Origin: Lachnospiraceae bacterium
GTDB taxonomy: Bacteria; Bacillota; Clostridia; Lachnospirales; Lachnospiraceae
Reading direction: 5' to 3'
Length of the DNA stretch: 53,431 nucleotides
Assembly (NCBI GenBank): GCA_022791815.1
Contig: JAAVZU010000048.1
Coordinates: 1 to 53,431 of the forward strand
Shown: positions 17,468-27,565 of the stretch, one piece after another
Layout: each line of letters opens with the position of its first letter
Position numbering within the stretch: position 1 is the stretch's first letter
The notes under the pieces: generated by a model
Database searches by the model: none
The model's input: the letters and a program-made list of their open reading frames with translations, nothing else
Told to the model about the DNA's origin: nothing
Position numbers and translations under genes: made by a program

Positions 17468-19925
17468 GTCAGGCAGAAAAGCCATACAGAAAAAATCAGA
17501 AAATATATCCGGCAGAAAGACTATGCAGCAGAAAGCAGGATTGACATTTTCAGAAAAAAGGCGGCTGGCAGAGCTTAAAGGTATGCTTGCAGGAAAAGGG
17601 AAAAAGCAGGCAAAGCCCACCACCGCACAGAAAACCATTACTTTTGAAAAAATGTATCAGGATGGAATCTGTCAGGTAACCCCCACTTATTTTACAAAAA
17701 TGGTGGAGTTTTACGACATCAACTATGATTTATTGGAGATAGAGGATCAGGGGGATATCTTAGAGGAATACAGCAAATTTATCAATTACTTTGACCCCTC
17801 TATCAAGTTCCAATTATTCTTATTTAACAGGCAGGTCAGTGAACAGGTGCTTGCAGAACAGTTTGACGTTTCCATGCAGAATGACGAGTTTGACGATATC
17901 AGGGAAGAATATAGGCAGATGCTGAAGCACCAGTCCGCAAAGGGCAACAATGGCATTATCAAATCAAAATATCTGATTTTCGGGGTGGAAAGCACCGGAG
18001 TTAAGGAAGCAAGGGGCAAACTGAACAACATAGAAAAAGATGTCCTCCGTAACTTAAATAATATTGGAACCAATGCAAGGGGGTTAAATGGAAAGGAAAG
18101 GCTTCGTGTTCTGCATGAGTATTTTAATCAGGGAACCATGGAGCCTTTCCGTTTTTCTTTCAGGGAATTGTCGGAATCGGGAAAATCGGTAAAGGACTAT
18201 ATTGCACCGCCGGGGTTTGATTTCCGCTACCCAAACAGGTTCCAGTCGGGAAACATGTATGGAAGTGTATTTTACCTTGACATGATAGCACCAAGGTTTA
18301 GTGATGAGCTGTTAAAGAAACTTCTGGATATTGATGACAACCTTACCGTTACCATGCACATGCAGACGATGGATCCGGTAAAGGCAATCAAGATGTTAAA
18401 AGGGGCATTGACAAACATACAGAAGATGAAGATAGAGGAGCAGAAAAAAGCAGTCCGCAGCGGTTATGACATGGATATTCTGCCAACGGACATTATTACA
18501 TACGAAAAAGATACCTTGGAACTTCTGGAGGATTTGAACACCAGCAACCAGAAGATTATCAAAATGACATTTCTGATTACCTGTTACGGCAGGACAAAGA
18601 GGAAGCTGGAAAACATTACACAGAGGGTATCGGGCATTATCCAGCAGGCGAACTGCAACTTACGCTGCCTTCAGTATCTACAGGAGCAGGGGCTTATGGC
18701 ATCTGCACCGATTGGGTGCAACCAAACGGGAATAGAGCGTGACCTTACCACAAAGAGTACCGCTGTCTTAGTACCGTTCTGCACACAGGAATTATTTATG
18801 CCTGCCCCTGCCATTTATTACGGGTTAAATGCTCTCAGCAACAACATGATCATGGCAGACCGCAAAAAGCTCCGTACCCCAAACGGGGTAATTCTTGGAA
18901 CACCGGGAAGCGGAAAATCCTTCAGTGCAAAGCGTGAGATATTATCCTGTTTCTTAATGACAGGAGATGACATTATCATCTGTGATCCGGAGGGAGAGTA
19001 TTTTCCACTGGTACAGGCATTAAAGGGGCAGGTGGTAAGGCTTGCAACCAACTCCAAAGATTATCTGAACCCTATGGATATCCAGTTAAGCCACAAAGGG
19101 GATAAAGAAGCACTGAAATTAAAGAGCGACTTTATTATTACCCTGTGTGATTTGATTGCAGGGGGAAAGGAAGGGCTGGAGAATGACGAAAAAGGGATTA
19201 TTGATGAGTGTATCCGTCATATTTATGATGATTACTTTGCAAATCCCATACCAGAGAATATGCCAATCCTTGAAGATTTATATAATGCTCTGTTAAAGCA
19301 CAAAAATAAAAAAGCAGAACGTATTGCAAACAGTCTTGTGTTATATGTCCATGGTTCACAGAATTACTTTAACCACAGGACGAATGTAGATGCAAAGAAC
19401 CGTATCATGTGCTTTGACATCAGGGACTTGGGAAATCAGCTAAAAGAGCTTGGTATGCTAATCGTACAGGATGCAGTCTGGAATAGGGTATCACAGAACA
19501 GGGAGCGTAAGGTTGCCACCCGTTATTACTGTGATGAGTTCCACCTTTTACTGAAGGAAAAGCAGACAGCTATTTATTCGGTGGAAATATGGAAACGTTT
19601 CAGGAAGTGGGGCGGTATTCCAACAGGCTTAACCCAAAACGTGGGTGACTTTTTAAGGTCAGAGGAAATCGAGGGAATCCTTGGAAACAGTGACTTTGTA
19701 TACCTGTTAAACCAGAATGCCAAAGACCAGACTATTTTAGCAGATAAGCTGGGGCTTTCCGAAAAACAGCTTGCCCATGTGACAAACTCCGAGCCGGGAA
19801 GCGGACTGATATTATTTGACAACGTGGTAATCCCCTTTGTAGATAAATATCCGGAAGATACAAAAACCTATAGGATAATGAATACCAAGCCGGAGGAAGC
19901 AGTAAAGAAAGACGAGGCGGATTGA
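17439..19925 (+). CDS. virB4: VirB4-type conjugation ATPase
   Basis: 828 residues starting at TTG 17439, inside prgI, preceded by GGGAGG (17425-17430). The first ~45 residues are a lysine/glutamine-rich extension. The ATPase core has Walker A GTPGSGKS (G487-S494), DPEGEY after the second strand, and Walker B YCDEFH (D699-E700), followed by TQNVGDFL. VirB4 ATPases energise channel assembly and substrate passage at the inner membrane. The stop overlaps the next start (TGATG), so the wall hydrolase is translationally coupled. Confidence 0.93.
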   Translation: MKQKRQAENKSGRKAIQKKSENISGRKTMQQKAGLTFSEKRRLAELKGMLAGKGKKQAKPTTAQKTITFEKMYQDGICQVTPTYFTKMVEFYDINYDLLEIEDQGDILEEYSKFINYFDPSIKFQLFLFNRQVSEQVLAEQFDVSMQNDEFDDIREEYRQMLKHQSAKGNNGIIKSKYLIFGVESTGVKEARGKLNNIEKDVLRNLNNIGTNARGLNGKERLRVLHEYFNQGTMEPFRFSFRELSESGKSVKDYIAPPGFDFRYPNRFQSGNMYGSVFYLDMIAPRFSDELLKKLLDIDDNLTVTMHMQTMDPVKAIKMLKGALTNIQKMKIEEQKKAVRSGYDMDILPTDIITYEKDTLELLEDLNTSNQKIIKMTFLITCYGRTKRKLENITQRVSGIIQQANCNLRCLQYLQEQGLMASAPIGCNQTGIERDLTTKSTAVLVPFCTQELFMPAPAIYYGLNALSNNMIMADRKKLRTPNGVILGTPGSGKSFSAKREILSCFLMTGDDIIICDPEGEYFPLVQALKGQVVRLATNSKDYLNPMDIQLSHKGDKEALKLKSDFIITLCDLIAGGKEGLENDEKGIIDECIRHIYDDYFANPIPENMPILEDLYNALLKHKNKKAERIANSLVLYVHGSQNYFNHRTNVDAKNRIMCFDIRDLGNQLKELGMLIVQDAVWNRVSQNRERKVATRYYCDEFHLLLKEKQTAIYSVEIWKRFRKWGGIPTGLTQNVGDFLRSEEIEGILGNSDFVYLLNQNAKDQTILADKLGLSEKQLAHVTNSEPGSGLILFDNVVIPFVDKYPEDTKTYRIMNTKPEEAVKKDEAD

Positions 19926-22900
19926 TGGCAGAAAAAAAGAAAAAACAGACAGCCACTTTTATGAAACAGGAAAATGCAGATTTCCATAAAAGGGAAGATA
20001 CAGAGTTTTCAAAGGGTGGCAATGCCGATTACCAGCCAAGAGATGGCAATCGTGAAAACAGAGGAAAAGAACAGACCTCTAAGGCTGAAAAAGGATATCG
20101 GAAATCAGGTTTTAAAGAGAATGGCTTTACTGAAAGTGCCAATAGTAGTGATATGGCAGGTAAAGAAGCACAGGTTTCGGATATTTCATTTACAAGAGGA
20201 AATATAGGAACAGCAGGAAAAAAGAAAAATAATGTAACGCAAACAGCAAAGAATAACTCCAAGTCTTATGCAAAAAAGATGTACCGGGAAACTTTTGGAC
20301 AAAATGTCCAGAAGTCCAGTACAGAAGAAAAGCATGAGGAGAAGAAAGAATTATTAGAAGAAAATAAATCTGATTTTGCAAAAGACAATACTTTTTTTAC
20401 ATCACAGGATTTATCGGAAAAGCAATCTGTTACCAATAATGACAAGCAAAAGCAAAGGGAAACTTTTAGACAAAATGTCCAGAAGTTCCAACCCAAAATA
20501 AAACAGGAAGAAGAAAAGCAGGAGCCGATAAAAGAAGAAAAATCTGATTTTACAAAAGATAATACCATTTTTACACAACAGGAAAAAACCAATCCAAAAA
20601 CAGATTTTACAGAAGGCTACCGCCAAAGGGATACTTACATTCCCTCACCGAAAAAAGGCAGCTACAAGAAAAAGAGAGTAAGAAAAGAGTATCGGAACTG
20701 GAAACAGCATAGGAGGGATAAAAAACAGGAGAAAATTTCAAAGAATAAAACATTTACGGAAGATACAAAGTCGGGATTTAAAGATAATACAGAAAATGGA
20801 TTTACAGGTAATGCCGACAGGGGATTTGCCGATAGTGCCAACAGTGCATTTACAGGAAGTAAAAAGCTGCAAAGGAAGAAGAACCAGGCAGAGAAAGCAG
20901 GCAGGAAGGCAGAAAAGGCAAGGGAAAAGCTGCCAAAGAAAAAAGAGTATACCTTACAGCGGGTTTTTGATGAAGAAACAGGCAGAGGAAAATATGTGGT
21001 TGTTCCCATAGAAAAAGAGAAGCCCTTTAAGGGGGAAGGAATACCAAAGTCTGCCATGCGGAGATTACAGAATGAGGGCAAAAACTATGTCCATGGCAAG
21101 GTTGCAGAAACAGAAAAAGAAAATGCAGCGGTAGAGGGAAGCCACAAGACAGAGCAGAGAGCCGAGGAACTGTTTGGATTTGTAAAAAGGCAGTACAAGG
21201 CAAAAGGGCAGAAACAGCAGGCAAAAGTGGCAAAGCTGGAAAAAAAGCAGTTTCAGAAAGAAGTCAATTTCCGGTATCAGAAGTTTTTAGAAGAAAACCC
21301 GGAACTGCAAAAGAAATCCCTGAAAAAGCAGATGCAGAAGCGGTTACAGAAACAGCGGATAAAGCGGGAGTACCAGAAAGCAAAAAGAAATGGTGTTGCC
21401 ATGAAAAACGCACAGGAGGCAGTGTCAAAGTCAGCCAATACAGCAACCGCCATAGCAAGGAAGTTACAGGAGATGGCAGGCAGAAATGCAGGGGTACTGG
21501 TAACGGTAGGTGTTATTGCAGTTCTTCTGACTATGATTATGACCTCCATGTCCTCCTGCGGGGCGATGTTTGCAGATACACAGTCTATGGTTCTGGCAGC
21601 CAGCTATTTAAGTGAGCCCAAAGAGATAGACGCAGCAGATTTACAGTTTACCCGTTTAGAGCTTGACCTGCAGAATAAGATTGACAACATCGAAACAGAC
21701 TATCCGGGGTATGAGGAGTATTTATACGACCTTGGAGAAATCGGGCATAACCCTTTTACACTGATTAACTATTTATCAGCCATTCATACAGAGTTTACCG
21801 CAAGTGAAGTGGAGGGAGAAATACAGGCACTTTTTGAGGAAATGTATACCCTGACTGTCACACCAACAACAGAAACAAGAACAAGACAGGTGCAGGCAAA
21901 AGATGCAGAAGGCAATCCGCTGTATGATGAAGCAGGCAATCCGGTGATGGAGGAAGAGGAGTACGAAGTCCGCATTTTAAAGGTGGTACTTACCGTCAAA
22001 CCTTTGGAAACCATTGTTACCGGAAAAATGGACAGGGAGCAGAAAGAAACTTATGAAATGTATGCAGAAACAAAGGGTCTGCTACAGGAGTTTTCTTCTC
22101 CCCTTAAACTGTATTGGTATAACTATATCAGCAGCTATTACGGGTATCGGAAAAATCCAAACACCGGAAAGGAGGAAATACACAGGGGGCTGGATATTGC
22201 AGTACCCACAGGAACAAAGGTATATGCAGCCCATGACGGAACCGTAACAACAGCCACATATGACAGCCATTATGGAAATTATGTGGTGCTTGAAAAAGAC
22301 GGATATACCACAAAATATGCCCACATGGAGAGCCTTCAAGTCCGCAAAGGGCAGAAAGTCAAAAAAGGGGCAGTTATCGGCACAACCGGAAACACCGGAA
22401 GCAGTACCGGAAGCCATTTGCATATCGAATGTTTATATAACGGGGAGTATTACAACCCGCTATTTTACTTTGATGCAGGCGAAGGCACACTTTACGGGGA
22501 AACACCAAACGGTGGCGGAGGAGTGCCGGGAAATGCAAAACCGCCGGAATCCTATGACGATGCAACGGTACAGGCTTTGATGGAAGAAGCAGCAAAATAT
22601 TTAGGCTACCCTTATGTATGGGGAGGCTCCAATCCGTCAACAAGTTTTGACTGTTCTGGTTTTGTGTGCTGGGTATTTACCAACAGCGGCGTACATAACC
22701 TGCCACGAACCACAGCACAGGGGATTTATGACCAGTGTACCCCAGTGTCTGCAAGCGAAGCAAAGGCAGGGGATATTATCTTTTTTACAGGCACATACAA
22801 TTCCGCAGGGGCAGTGAGCCATGTGGGAATCTACTGTGGAAACGGTGTAATGATACACTGCGGAAACCCTATCAGCTATGCTTCCATACATACCCCATAC

Positions 22901-22939
22901 TGGCAGAGCCATTTTTATGCCTTTGGCAGACTGAATTAG
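19925..22939 (+). CDS. CD1108-family wall hydrolase: M23 peptidase plus NlpC/P60
   Basis: 1004 residues from the ATG at 19925. Residues 1-~330 are a polar, repeat-rich region with recurring F(T/A/K)-K-D-N type phrases; it contains two copies of the 25-bp dyad, both read as TF(G/R)QNVQK. A basic coiled region follows, then one membrane helix (~520-540, VLVTVGVIAVLLTMIM). Outside the membrane comes an M23 metallopeptidase domain (H753, D757, HLH at 831-833) and a C-terminal NlpC/P60 domain (catalytic C910 in FDCSGF, H966 in SHVGIY). Such proteins open peptidoglycan so the mating channel can pass, like VirB1/CwlT. The long N-terminus would be cytoplasmic. Confidence 0.88.
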   Translation: MAEKKKKQTATFMKQENADFHKREDTEFSKGGNADYQPRDGNRENRGKEQTSKAEKGYRKSGFKENGFTESANSSDMAGKEAQVSDISFTRGNIGTAGKKKNNVTQTAKNNSKSYAKKMYRETFGQNVQKSSTEEKHEEKKELLEENKSDFAKDNTFFTSQDLSEKQSVTNNDKQKQRETFRQNVQKFQPKIKQEEEKQEPIKEEKSDFTKDNTIFTQQEKTNPKTDFTEGYRQRDTYIPSPKKGSYKKKRVRKEYRNWKQHRRDKKQEKISKNKTFTEDTKSGFKDNTENGFTGNADRGFADSANSAFTGSKKLQRKKNQAEKAGRKAEKAREKLPKKKEYTLQRVFDEETGRGKYVVVPIEKEKPFKGEGIPKSAMRRLQNEGKNYVHGKVAETEKENAAVEGSHKTEQRAEELFGFVKRQYKAKGQKQQAKVAKLEKKQFQKEVNFRYQKFLEENPELQKKSLKKQMQKRLQKQRIKREYQKAKRNGVAMKNAQEAVSKSANTATAIARKLQEMAGRNAGVLVTVGVIAVLLTMIMTSMSSCGAMFADTQSMVLAASYLSEPKEIDAADLQFTRLELDLQNKIDNIETDYPGYEEYLYDLGEIGHNPFTLINYLSAIHTEFTASEVEGEIQALFEEMYTLTVTPTTETRTRQVQAKDAEGNPLYDEAGNPVMEEEEYEVRILKVVLTVKPLETIVTGKMDREQKETYEMYAETKGLLQEFSSPLKLYWYNYISSYYGYRKNPNTGKEEIHRGLDIAVPTGTKVYAAHDGTVTTATYDSHYGNYVVLEKDGYTTKYAHMESLQVRKGQKVKKGAVIGTTGNTGSSTGSHLHIECLYNGEYYNPLFYFDAGEGTLYGETPNGGGGVPGNAKPPESYDDATVQALMEEAAKYLGYPYVWGGSNPSTSFDCSGFVCWVFTNSGVHNLPRTTAQGIYDQCTPVSASEAKAGDIIFFTGTYNSAGAVSHVGIYCGNGVMIHCGNPISYASIHTPYWQSHFYAFGRLN
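20291..20315. repeat. 25-bp dyad, copy 6 (inside the hydrolase gene)
   Basis: ACTTTTGGACA, AAA, TGTCCAGAAGT, in the polar N-terminal coding region. Confidence 0.8.
20462..20486. repeat. 25-bp dyad, copy 7 (inside the hydrolase gene)
   Basis: ACTTTTAGACA, AAA, TGTCCAGAAGT, identical to copy 1 and in the same reading frame as copy 6, 171 bases on. Confidence 0.8.
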
Positions 22940-22960
22940 AAGGAGTGAGTAAATTTATCC

Positions 22961-23227
22961 ATGACAAAAGAGCGAATCGAAAAAGAATTAACCAAAGTCA
23001 GACAGCAGCTTGCACAGTTGCAGGCAAAAGAGAAGGACTTGGCAGAACAGAAGCAGATGGCAGAGGATGCCGAAACCATGAAACTTATCAGAAAATATAA
23101 AATCTCGTCCGAGAAACTGCAATTGCTTAATAAATTCAGTGAGGACGAGATTTCGCATTTATTAGCAGAAAAAGAAGCAAAAACAGAAAAGGAGATAACG
23201 TTAAATGAAGAAAAAACTATCTATTAG
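22961..23227 (+). CDS. DUF4315 coiled-coil protein
   Basis: 88 residues, almost wholly helical with heptad-like spacing (IEKELTKVRQQLAQLQAKE), no membrane segment. This matches DUF4315, found between the NlpC/P60 and CD1107 genes of these ICEs. The helical first half and the ISHLLAEKE end suggest a small structural partner of the mating apparatus, but no activity is known. Its end overlaps the next gene by 23 bases. Confidence 0.8.
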   Translation: MTKERIEKELTKVRQQLAQLQAKEKDLAEQKQMAEDAETMKLIRKYKISSEKLQLLNKFSEDEISHLLAEKEAKTEKEITLNEEKTIY

Positions 23228-24818
23228 GGCAACCATATCTTTGCTGCTTTCCATGATTTTATTCTGTATGCCTGTGGGGGCATTTCTGGCAAACAGTGGA
23301 AATGCAGTGGATATACAGGCACAGGAGGAACAAAACAGCAATACAAAAGAGCAAAGTAACAGAATAAGAGAAAAAAGCACTACAAAAAAAGAAAGCAGTA
23401 CAGAAAAAAGTACCACAGAAACGACAGGGAATGACAATAGTGAAACAAAATCAGGGCGGGATAGTGAGACATCATCAGAAAGCGAAGATTCAAAACCAGA
23501 ATGTATCTGTAAAGAATTATGCAGCCAGTATTCCACAGATACGGAATGTGAAGTATGCAGAGAAGATTATACCCATTGCAAGTATGTAAATCCAAGTGTA
23601 AAAATCACAATCACCACACCGGAAGGTTGGTACAAGGATACTGTAAAAGTATCCGTTTCCGTAGAAGATGTGGCACTGTCAGGGAATTTCACCATACAGA
23701 GCATACAGGCAAAAATCGGGCAGAATGGAAACTGGACAGACATTACAGAGGATAGGTATGTGGAGATTTCAGAGAACAGCAGCATTTATGTCCTTGTAAC
23801 AGACCAGAAGGGAAAGACTTACGAAAGAAACCGCTTTGTGAAATGCTTTGATTTTGACAAGCCCACATTAAATGCGGCGGTAAGTGACGGACTGTTAAGC
23901 ATACAGGCTCATGATACGGATTCGGGTATCAAGGCAGTTTATGTCAATGGATATGAATTTAAGAAGATAACCAACGGGGTACTGAATATCCGCCTTCAGC
24001 AGTTTGACGCAGGGTATCAGTATTTTACCATTCAGGCAATGGATAATGCAGGAAACATGTCAGAGGTTTATAAAACAGCAAATCCCTATTACACAGACCC
24101 GGAAACGGAGGACAGTAATGAGAGCAACCCTGCAGAACAGCTTCCGGTGGATGCAGAAGCAACCAAGCCTTCCAATGCCACTGCACAGGTAACAGAACAT
24201 ACAAAGACAGATGGTCAGGGCAATGAGATAGTAAACAGCAATGCAGGAAATGAAAAAGGAGATGCAGATAAAGAAAGTGACACCAAAACAGATAAGGAGA
24301 AAGGCAAAGAGTTTTACACCATACAGACAAAAAATGAAAAGGTACTTTATCTGATTATTGACAGGGATGGAGAGGAGGAAGAGGTTTATTTCTTAACAGA
24401 AATCAGTGAAAATGACCTGTTAAATACCACAACGGATAACAGTGAAACCCTTCCGAAAAACTCGGCAGCACTGGAGTCTGCAATCCCTGTTTCAGAAGGG
24501 GCTTTATCCAACAACATAGAAAACAGCCAAAAAGATAAGGCAGACGGAACAACAGGGGAAGATACAGGAGAAGATACCACAGAAGCACAGGAAGAAAAAG
24601 CACCAGACAAAGAAAATTCAATAGGAACCTATATGATGATAGGCATTGCAGCATTGGCAGTGATAGGAGGTTATTATTTTAAGGTTATCCGTAAGAAGAA
24701 AGAGGATTTCCTAGAGGAAGATGAGGAAGACGATGAGGAGGAATACGAGGAAGAGGAAGAAAGTGAAGACACAGAGGACGATTTCTTTGAGGATACAGAG
24801 GAGAGCGAGGATTATTGA
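23205..24818 (+). CDS. CD1107-family (DUF4366) cell-surface protein
   Basis: 537 residues. An N-terminal signal peptide (residues ~1-33, TISLLLSMILFCMPVGAFLA) leads to a Ser/Thr/Glu-rich linker. A cysteine-containing segment follows (CICKELC...CEVCREDYTHC, about 100-125), then beta-rich Ig-like repeats (~130-300). A second polar linker leads to one membrane helix (~475-493) and a cytoplasmic tail made mostly of Asp and Glu. The topology (outside domain, single helix, acidic inside tail) suggests an adhesin or scaffold of the conjugation machine in donor-recipient contact; that role is inference. The start lies within the DUF4315 gene. Confidence 0.8.
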   Translation: MKKKLSIRATISLLLSMILFCMPVGAFLANSGNAVDIQAQEEQNSNTKEQSNRIREKSTTKKESSTEKSTTETTGNDNSETKSGRDSETSSESEDSKPECICKELCSQYSTDTECEVCREDYTHCKYVNPSVKITITTPEGWYKDTVKVSVSVEDVALSGNFTIQSIQAKIGQNGNWTDITEDRYVEISENSSIYVLVTDQKGKTYERNRFVKCFDFDKPTLNAAVSDGLLSIQAHDTDSGIKAVYVNGYEFKKITNGVLNIRLQQFDAGYQYFTIQAMDNAGNMSEVYKTANPYYTDPETEDSNESNPAEQLPVDAEATKPSNATAQVTEHTKTDGQGNEIVNSNAGNEKGDADKESDTKTDKEKGKEFYTIQTKNEKVLYLIIDRDGEEEEVYFLTEISENDLLNTTTDNSETLPKNSAALESAIPVSEGALSNNIENSQKDKADGTTGEDTGEDTTEAQEEKAPDKENSIGTYMMIGIAALAVIGGYYFKVIRKKKEDFLEEDEEDDEEEYEEEEESEDTEDDFFEDTEESEDY

Positions 24819-25369
24819 AAGAACAGAAAAAATATGGGGTGATTTATGCAGACCCGCCTTGGCATTATAAAGTGTATTCGAAGAAAGGAATGGGGCGGAG
24901 TGCAGAAAGCCATTATCCAACCATGAAACTTGAAGATATTAAGGCACTTCCCGTAGCTGATCTGGCAGACAAGGACTGTGCCTTATTTCTTTGGGTAACC
25001 TTACCCTGTCTGATAGAAGGGCTGGAAGTTTTAAAGGCATGGGGATTTACCTATAAAACCACTGCTTTTGTATGGATAAAGCAGAACCGGAAAGCAGACT
25101 CATTGTTTTGGGGAATGGGTTACTGGACAAGAAGCAATGCGGAAATCTGCCTTTTGGGAACAAAGGGCAGACCCAAACGCATGGATAAAAAAATACATCA
25201 GGTGGTTGTTTCACATGTGGAGGAACACAGTAAAAAGCCACAGGAGGTACATAACCGTATTATCAGACTGCTGGGAGATGTACCAAGGATTGAACTGTTT
25301 GCAAGGAGAAAAACAGAAGGCTTTGATGTATGGGGCAATGAAGTGGAATCAGACATTAAATTGAATTAG
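24815..25369 (+). CDS. MT-A70-family adenine methyltransferase
   Basis: 184 residues; the TTG start at 24815 overlaps the previous stop and follows GAGAGCGAGG. The catalytic motif DPPW (D13-W16) and the family strands (CALFLWVT, EICLLGTKGRPKR, VEEHSKKPQEVHNRI) are present. MT-A70 enzymes transfer a methyl group to N6 of adenine in DNA or RNA; in mobile elements they probably modify element DNA against host restriction. The length is normal for the short prokaryotic version, without a target-recognition domain. Confidence 0.88.
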   Translation: MKEQKKYGVIYADPPWHYKVYSKKGMGRSAESHYPTMKLEDIKALPVADLADKDCALFLWVTLPCLIEGLEVLKAWGFTYKTTAFVWIKQNRKADSLFWGMGYWTRSNAEICLLGTKGRPKRMDKKIHQVVVSHVEEHSKKPQEVHNRIIRLLGDVPRIELFARRKTEGFDVWGNEVESDIKLN

Positions 25370-25381
25370 GAGGAAAAGAAA

Positions 25382-27493
25382 ATGCAGTTAGTAATCACAG
25401 AAAAGCCAAGTGTGGCAAAAAGTATCGCAGAAGTATTAGGAGCAGCGGACAGACAGGACGGATATTTTGAGGGAGGAGGTTATCTGGTAAGCTGGTGCGT
25501 GGGGCATTTGATTGAGCTTGCACAGCCGGAAAGCTATGGAGAGCAGTGGAAGAAATGGACGTATGAGAGTTTACCCGTAAAGCCGGAGCAGTGGCAGTAT
25601 GAGATAAAAGAAGATACAAAAGAACAGTATGAAGTGCTTTATCAGCTATTGCACAGGGAAGATGTGTCAACTGTAATCTGTGCAACGGACGCAGGACGTG
25701 AGGGAGAGCTTATCTTCCGTCTGGTATATGAAATGGCAGGGTGCAGCAAACCAATGGAACGTTTATGGATTTCCTCTATGGAGGAAAGTGCCATAAGGGA
25801 AGGCTTTGAGAACTTAAAGCCGGGAAGTGATTACGATACCCTATACCATTCGGCACTATGCAGACAGGAAGCAGACTGGCTGGTAGGAATTAACGGTACA
25901 AGATTATTTACAGTGCTGTATGGAGGTAAGGTTTTAAAGGTGGGCAGGGTGCAGACACCTACCCTTGCCATGCTTGCGGAACGGGAAAACAAGATAAAGA
26001 ATTTCAAAAAAGAGCCATACTATATGGCACATATCCAGATGGATGGGATAGATGCAGCAACAGAGAAAATCAACAGTAAAGCCGAAGCGGAAAATATTAC
26101 AAAGGCATGTAAAAACGGGCAGGCACATGTTACCTCTGTGATAAAGGAAGAAAAGGCAGTTGCACCGCCAAAACTCTATGACCTTACCACACTCCAGAGA
26201 GATGCCAACCGCATTTTTGGATTTACCGCCAAGCAGACCTTGGAGTATACACAAAGCCTGTATGAAAAGAAGCTGGTTACATACCCAAGAACAGACAGCC
26301 AGTTCCTTTCTGATGATATGGCATTGACAGCAGAGCAGGTAATCAAAACCATTTTTGAGACCATGCCATTTGTGCCACAGGTGGTGTTTCACCCGGATAT
26401 AAAAAGAGTGTTAAACAGTAAAAAAGTAACAGACCACCATGCGGTTATTCCTACGGTGGAGATTGGAAAAACAGACCTTGCAGCCATTCCGGAAACAGAG
26501 AGGAAAATCTTATTCCTTGTGGTAGACAGGCTTCTTTGTGCCACAGGGGAAAAGCATTTGTATGAAACAGTAAAAGCAGAGTTTTCCTGTGGAGGTTCTG
26601 CTTTTTCTGCTTCCGGTAAATCGGTAAAAAAGAATGGGTGGAAGGATTTTGAAGAAGCCTTTCGTAAATCATATCAGACAAAAGAAGAAAGAAATACTCC
26701 TTCGGTGCAGGAAGAAAAGAAGCTGCCAGAGCTTACAGAGGGAATGGTTTTTGAAGGGGTGCAGACAAAAGTCAGTGAACATTATACCCAGCCGCCAAAG
26801 CACTTTACAGAGGACAGTCTGCTGTCAGCAATGGAGAGGGCAGGCAGTGAGGATATTGGGGCAGAGGCAGAGAGGAAAGGACTTGGCACACCAGCCACCA
26901 GAGCAGACATTATCGAAAAGTTAGTCCGGGATGGATTTGTAAAAAGAGAGAAAAAACAGATTATCCCTACAGAGGATGGTATGAAACTGATTACGGTACT
27001 GCCAGAGATAGTGAAATCCCCGAAACTTACAGCCGATTGGGAAAATGCCCTTACCCTTGTGGCAAAGGGAGAAATGGGCAGGGAGGAATTTATGGCAGAC
27101 ATTGATAGCATGGTGTCAGACCTTATCCACAACTGCCATGAAGTCAGTGACGAGCAGAAAAAAATGTTTGCCAGAGAACAGGAAACACTTGGTGTCTGCC
27201 CGAACTGTGGCGGGCAGGTGGTAAAGGGAAAATTTGGGGCTTACTGCACAAATAAGTGTGGAATGAACATAAGCAGGATTATGGGAGCTGCCCTTACTGA
27301 TGAACAGGTAAAAACAATACTGGAAGGAAAGAAGATACTGTTAAAAGGGCTGACAAGCAAAGCGGGCAAAAAATATGATGCCTATATTATTCCAAATGGC
27401 ATAGAGGATTACCATTATACAAAAGACGGGCAGGAGAGGTCAGGAAAGCAGTTTAAATTCAATATGGAATTTCCAAAGAGAAGAAAGAAATAA
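25382..27493 (+). CDS. topB: type IA DNA topoisomerase III
   Basis: 703 residues: TOPRIM domain at the N-terminus (ITEKPSVAKSIAEVLGA, and TDAGREGELIFR near 103), active-site tyrosine Y301 in VTYPRTDSQF, and a C-terminal zinc-ribbon-type segment (CPNCGGQV...YCTNKCG, about 605-630). Such enzymes pass single DNA strands and are common in ICE backbones, where they may resolve transferred or replicating DNA. ATG at 25382 after TTAGGAGG. The gene is intact and sits with the MT-A70 gene in a DNA-processing block. Confidence 0.93.
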   Translation: MQLVITEKPSVAKSIAEVLGAADRQDGYFEGGGYLVSWCVGHLIELAQPESYGEQWKKWTYESLPVKPEQWQYEIKEDTKEQYEVLYQLLHREDVSTVICATDAGREGELIFRLVYEMAGCSKPMERLWISSMEESAIREGFENLKPGSDYDTLYHSALCRQEADWLVGINGTRLFTVLYGGKVLKVGRVQTPTLAMLAERENKIKNFKKEPYYMAHIQMDGIDAATEKINSKAEAENITKACKNGQAHVTSVIKEEKAVAPPKLYDLTTLQRDANRIFGFTAKQTLEYTQSLYEKKLVTYPRTDSQFLSDDMALTAEQVIKTIFETMPFVPQVVFHPDIKRVLNSKKVTDHHAVIPTVEIGKTDLAAIPETERKILFLVVDRLLCATGEKHLYETVKAEFSCGGSAFSASGKSVKKNGWKDFEEAFRKSYQTKEERNTPSVQEEKKLPELTEGMVFEGVQTKVSEHYTQPPKHFTEDSLLSAMERAGSEDIGAEAERKGLGTPATRADIIEKLVRDGFVKREKKQIIPTEDGMKLITVLPEIVKSPKLTADWENALTLVAKGEMGREEFMADIDSMVSDLIHNCHEVSDEQKKMFAREQETLGVCPNCGGQVVKGKFGAYCTNKCGMNISRIMGAALTDEQVKTILEGKKILLKGLTSKAGKKYDAYIIPNGIEDYHYTKDGQERSGKQFKFNMEFPKRRKK

Positions 27494-27565
27494 AAGGCAG
27501 CATGAAAAGTAAGGCAGTCTGTGAGAAACAGATAAAAACAGAATAAAAAGCAGGAGGACACAGGA

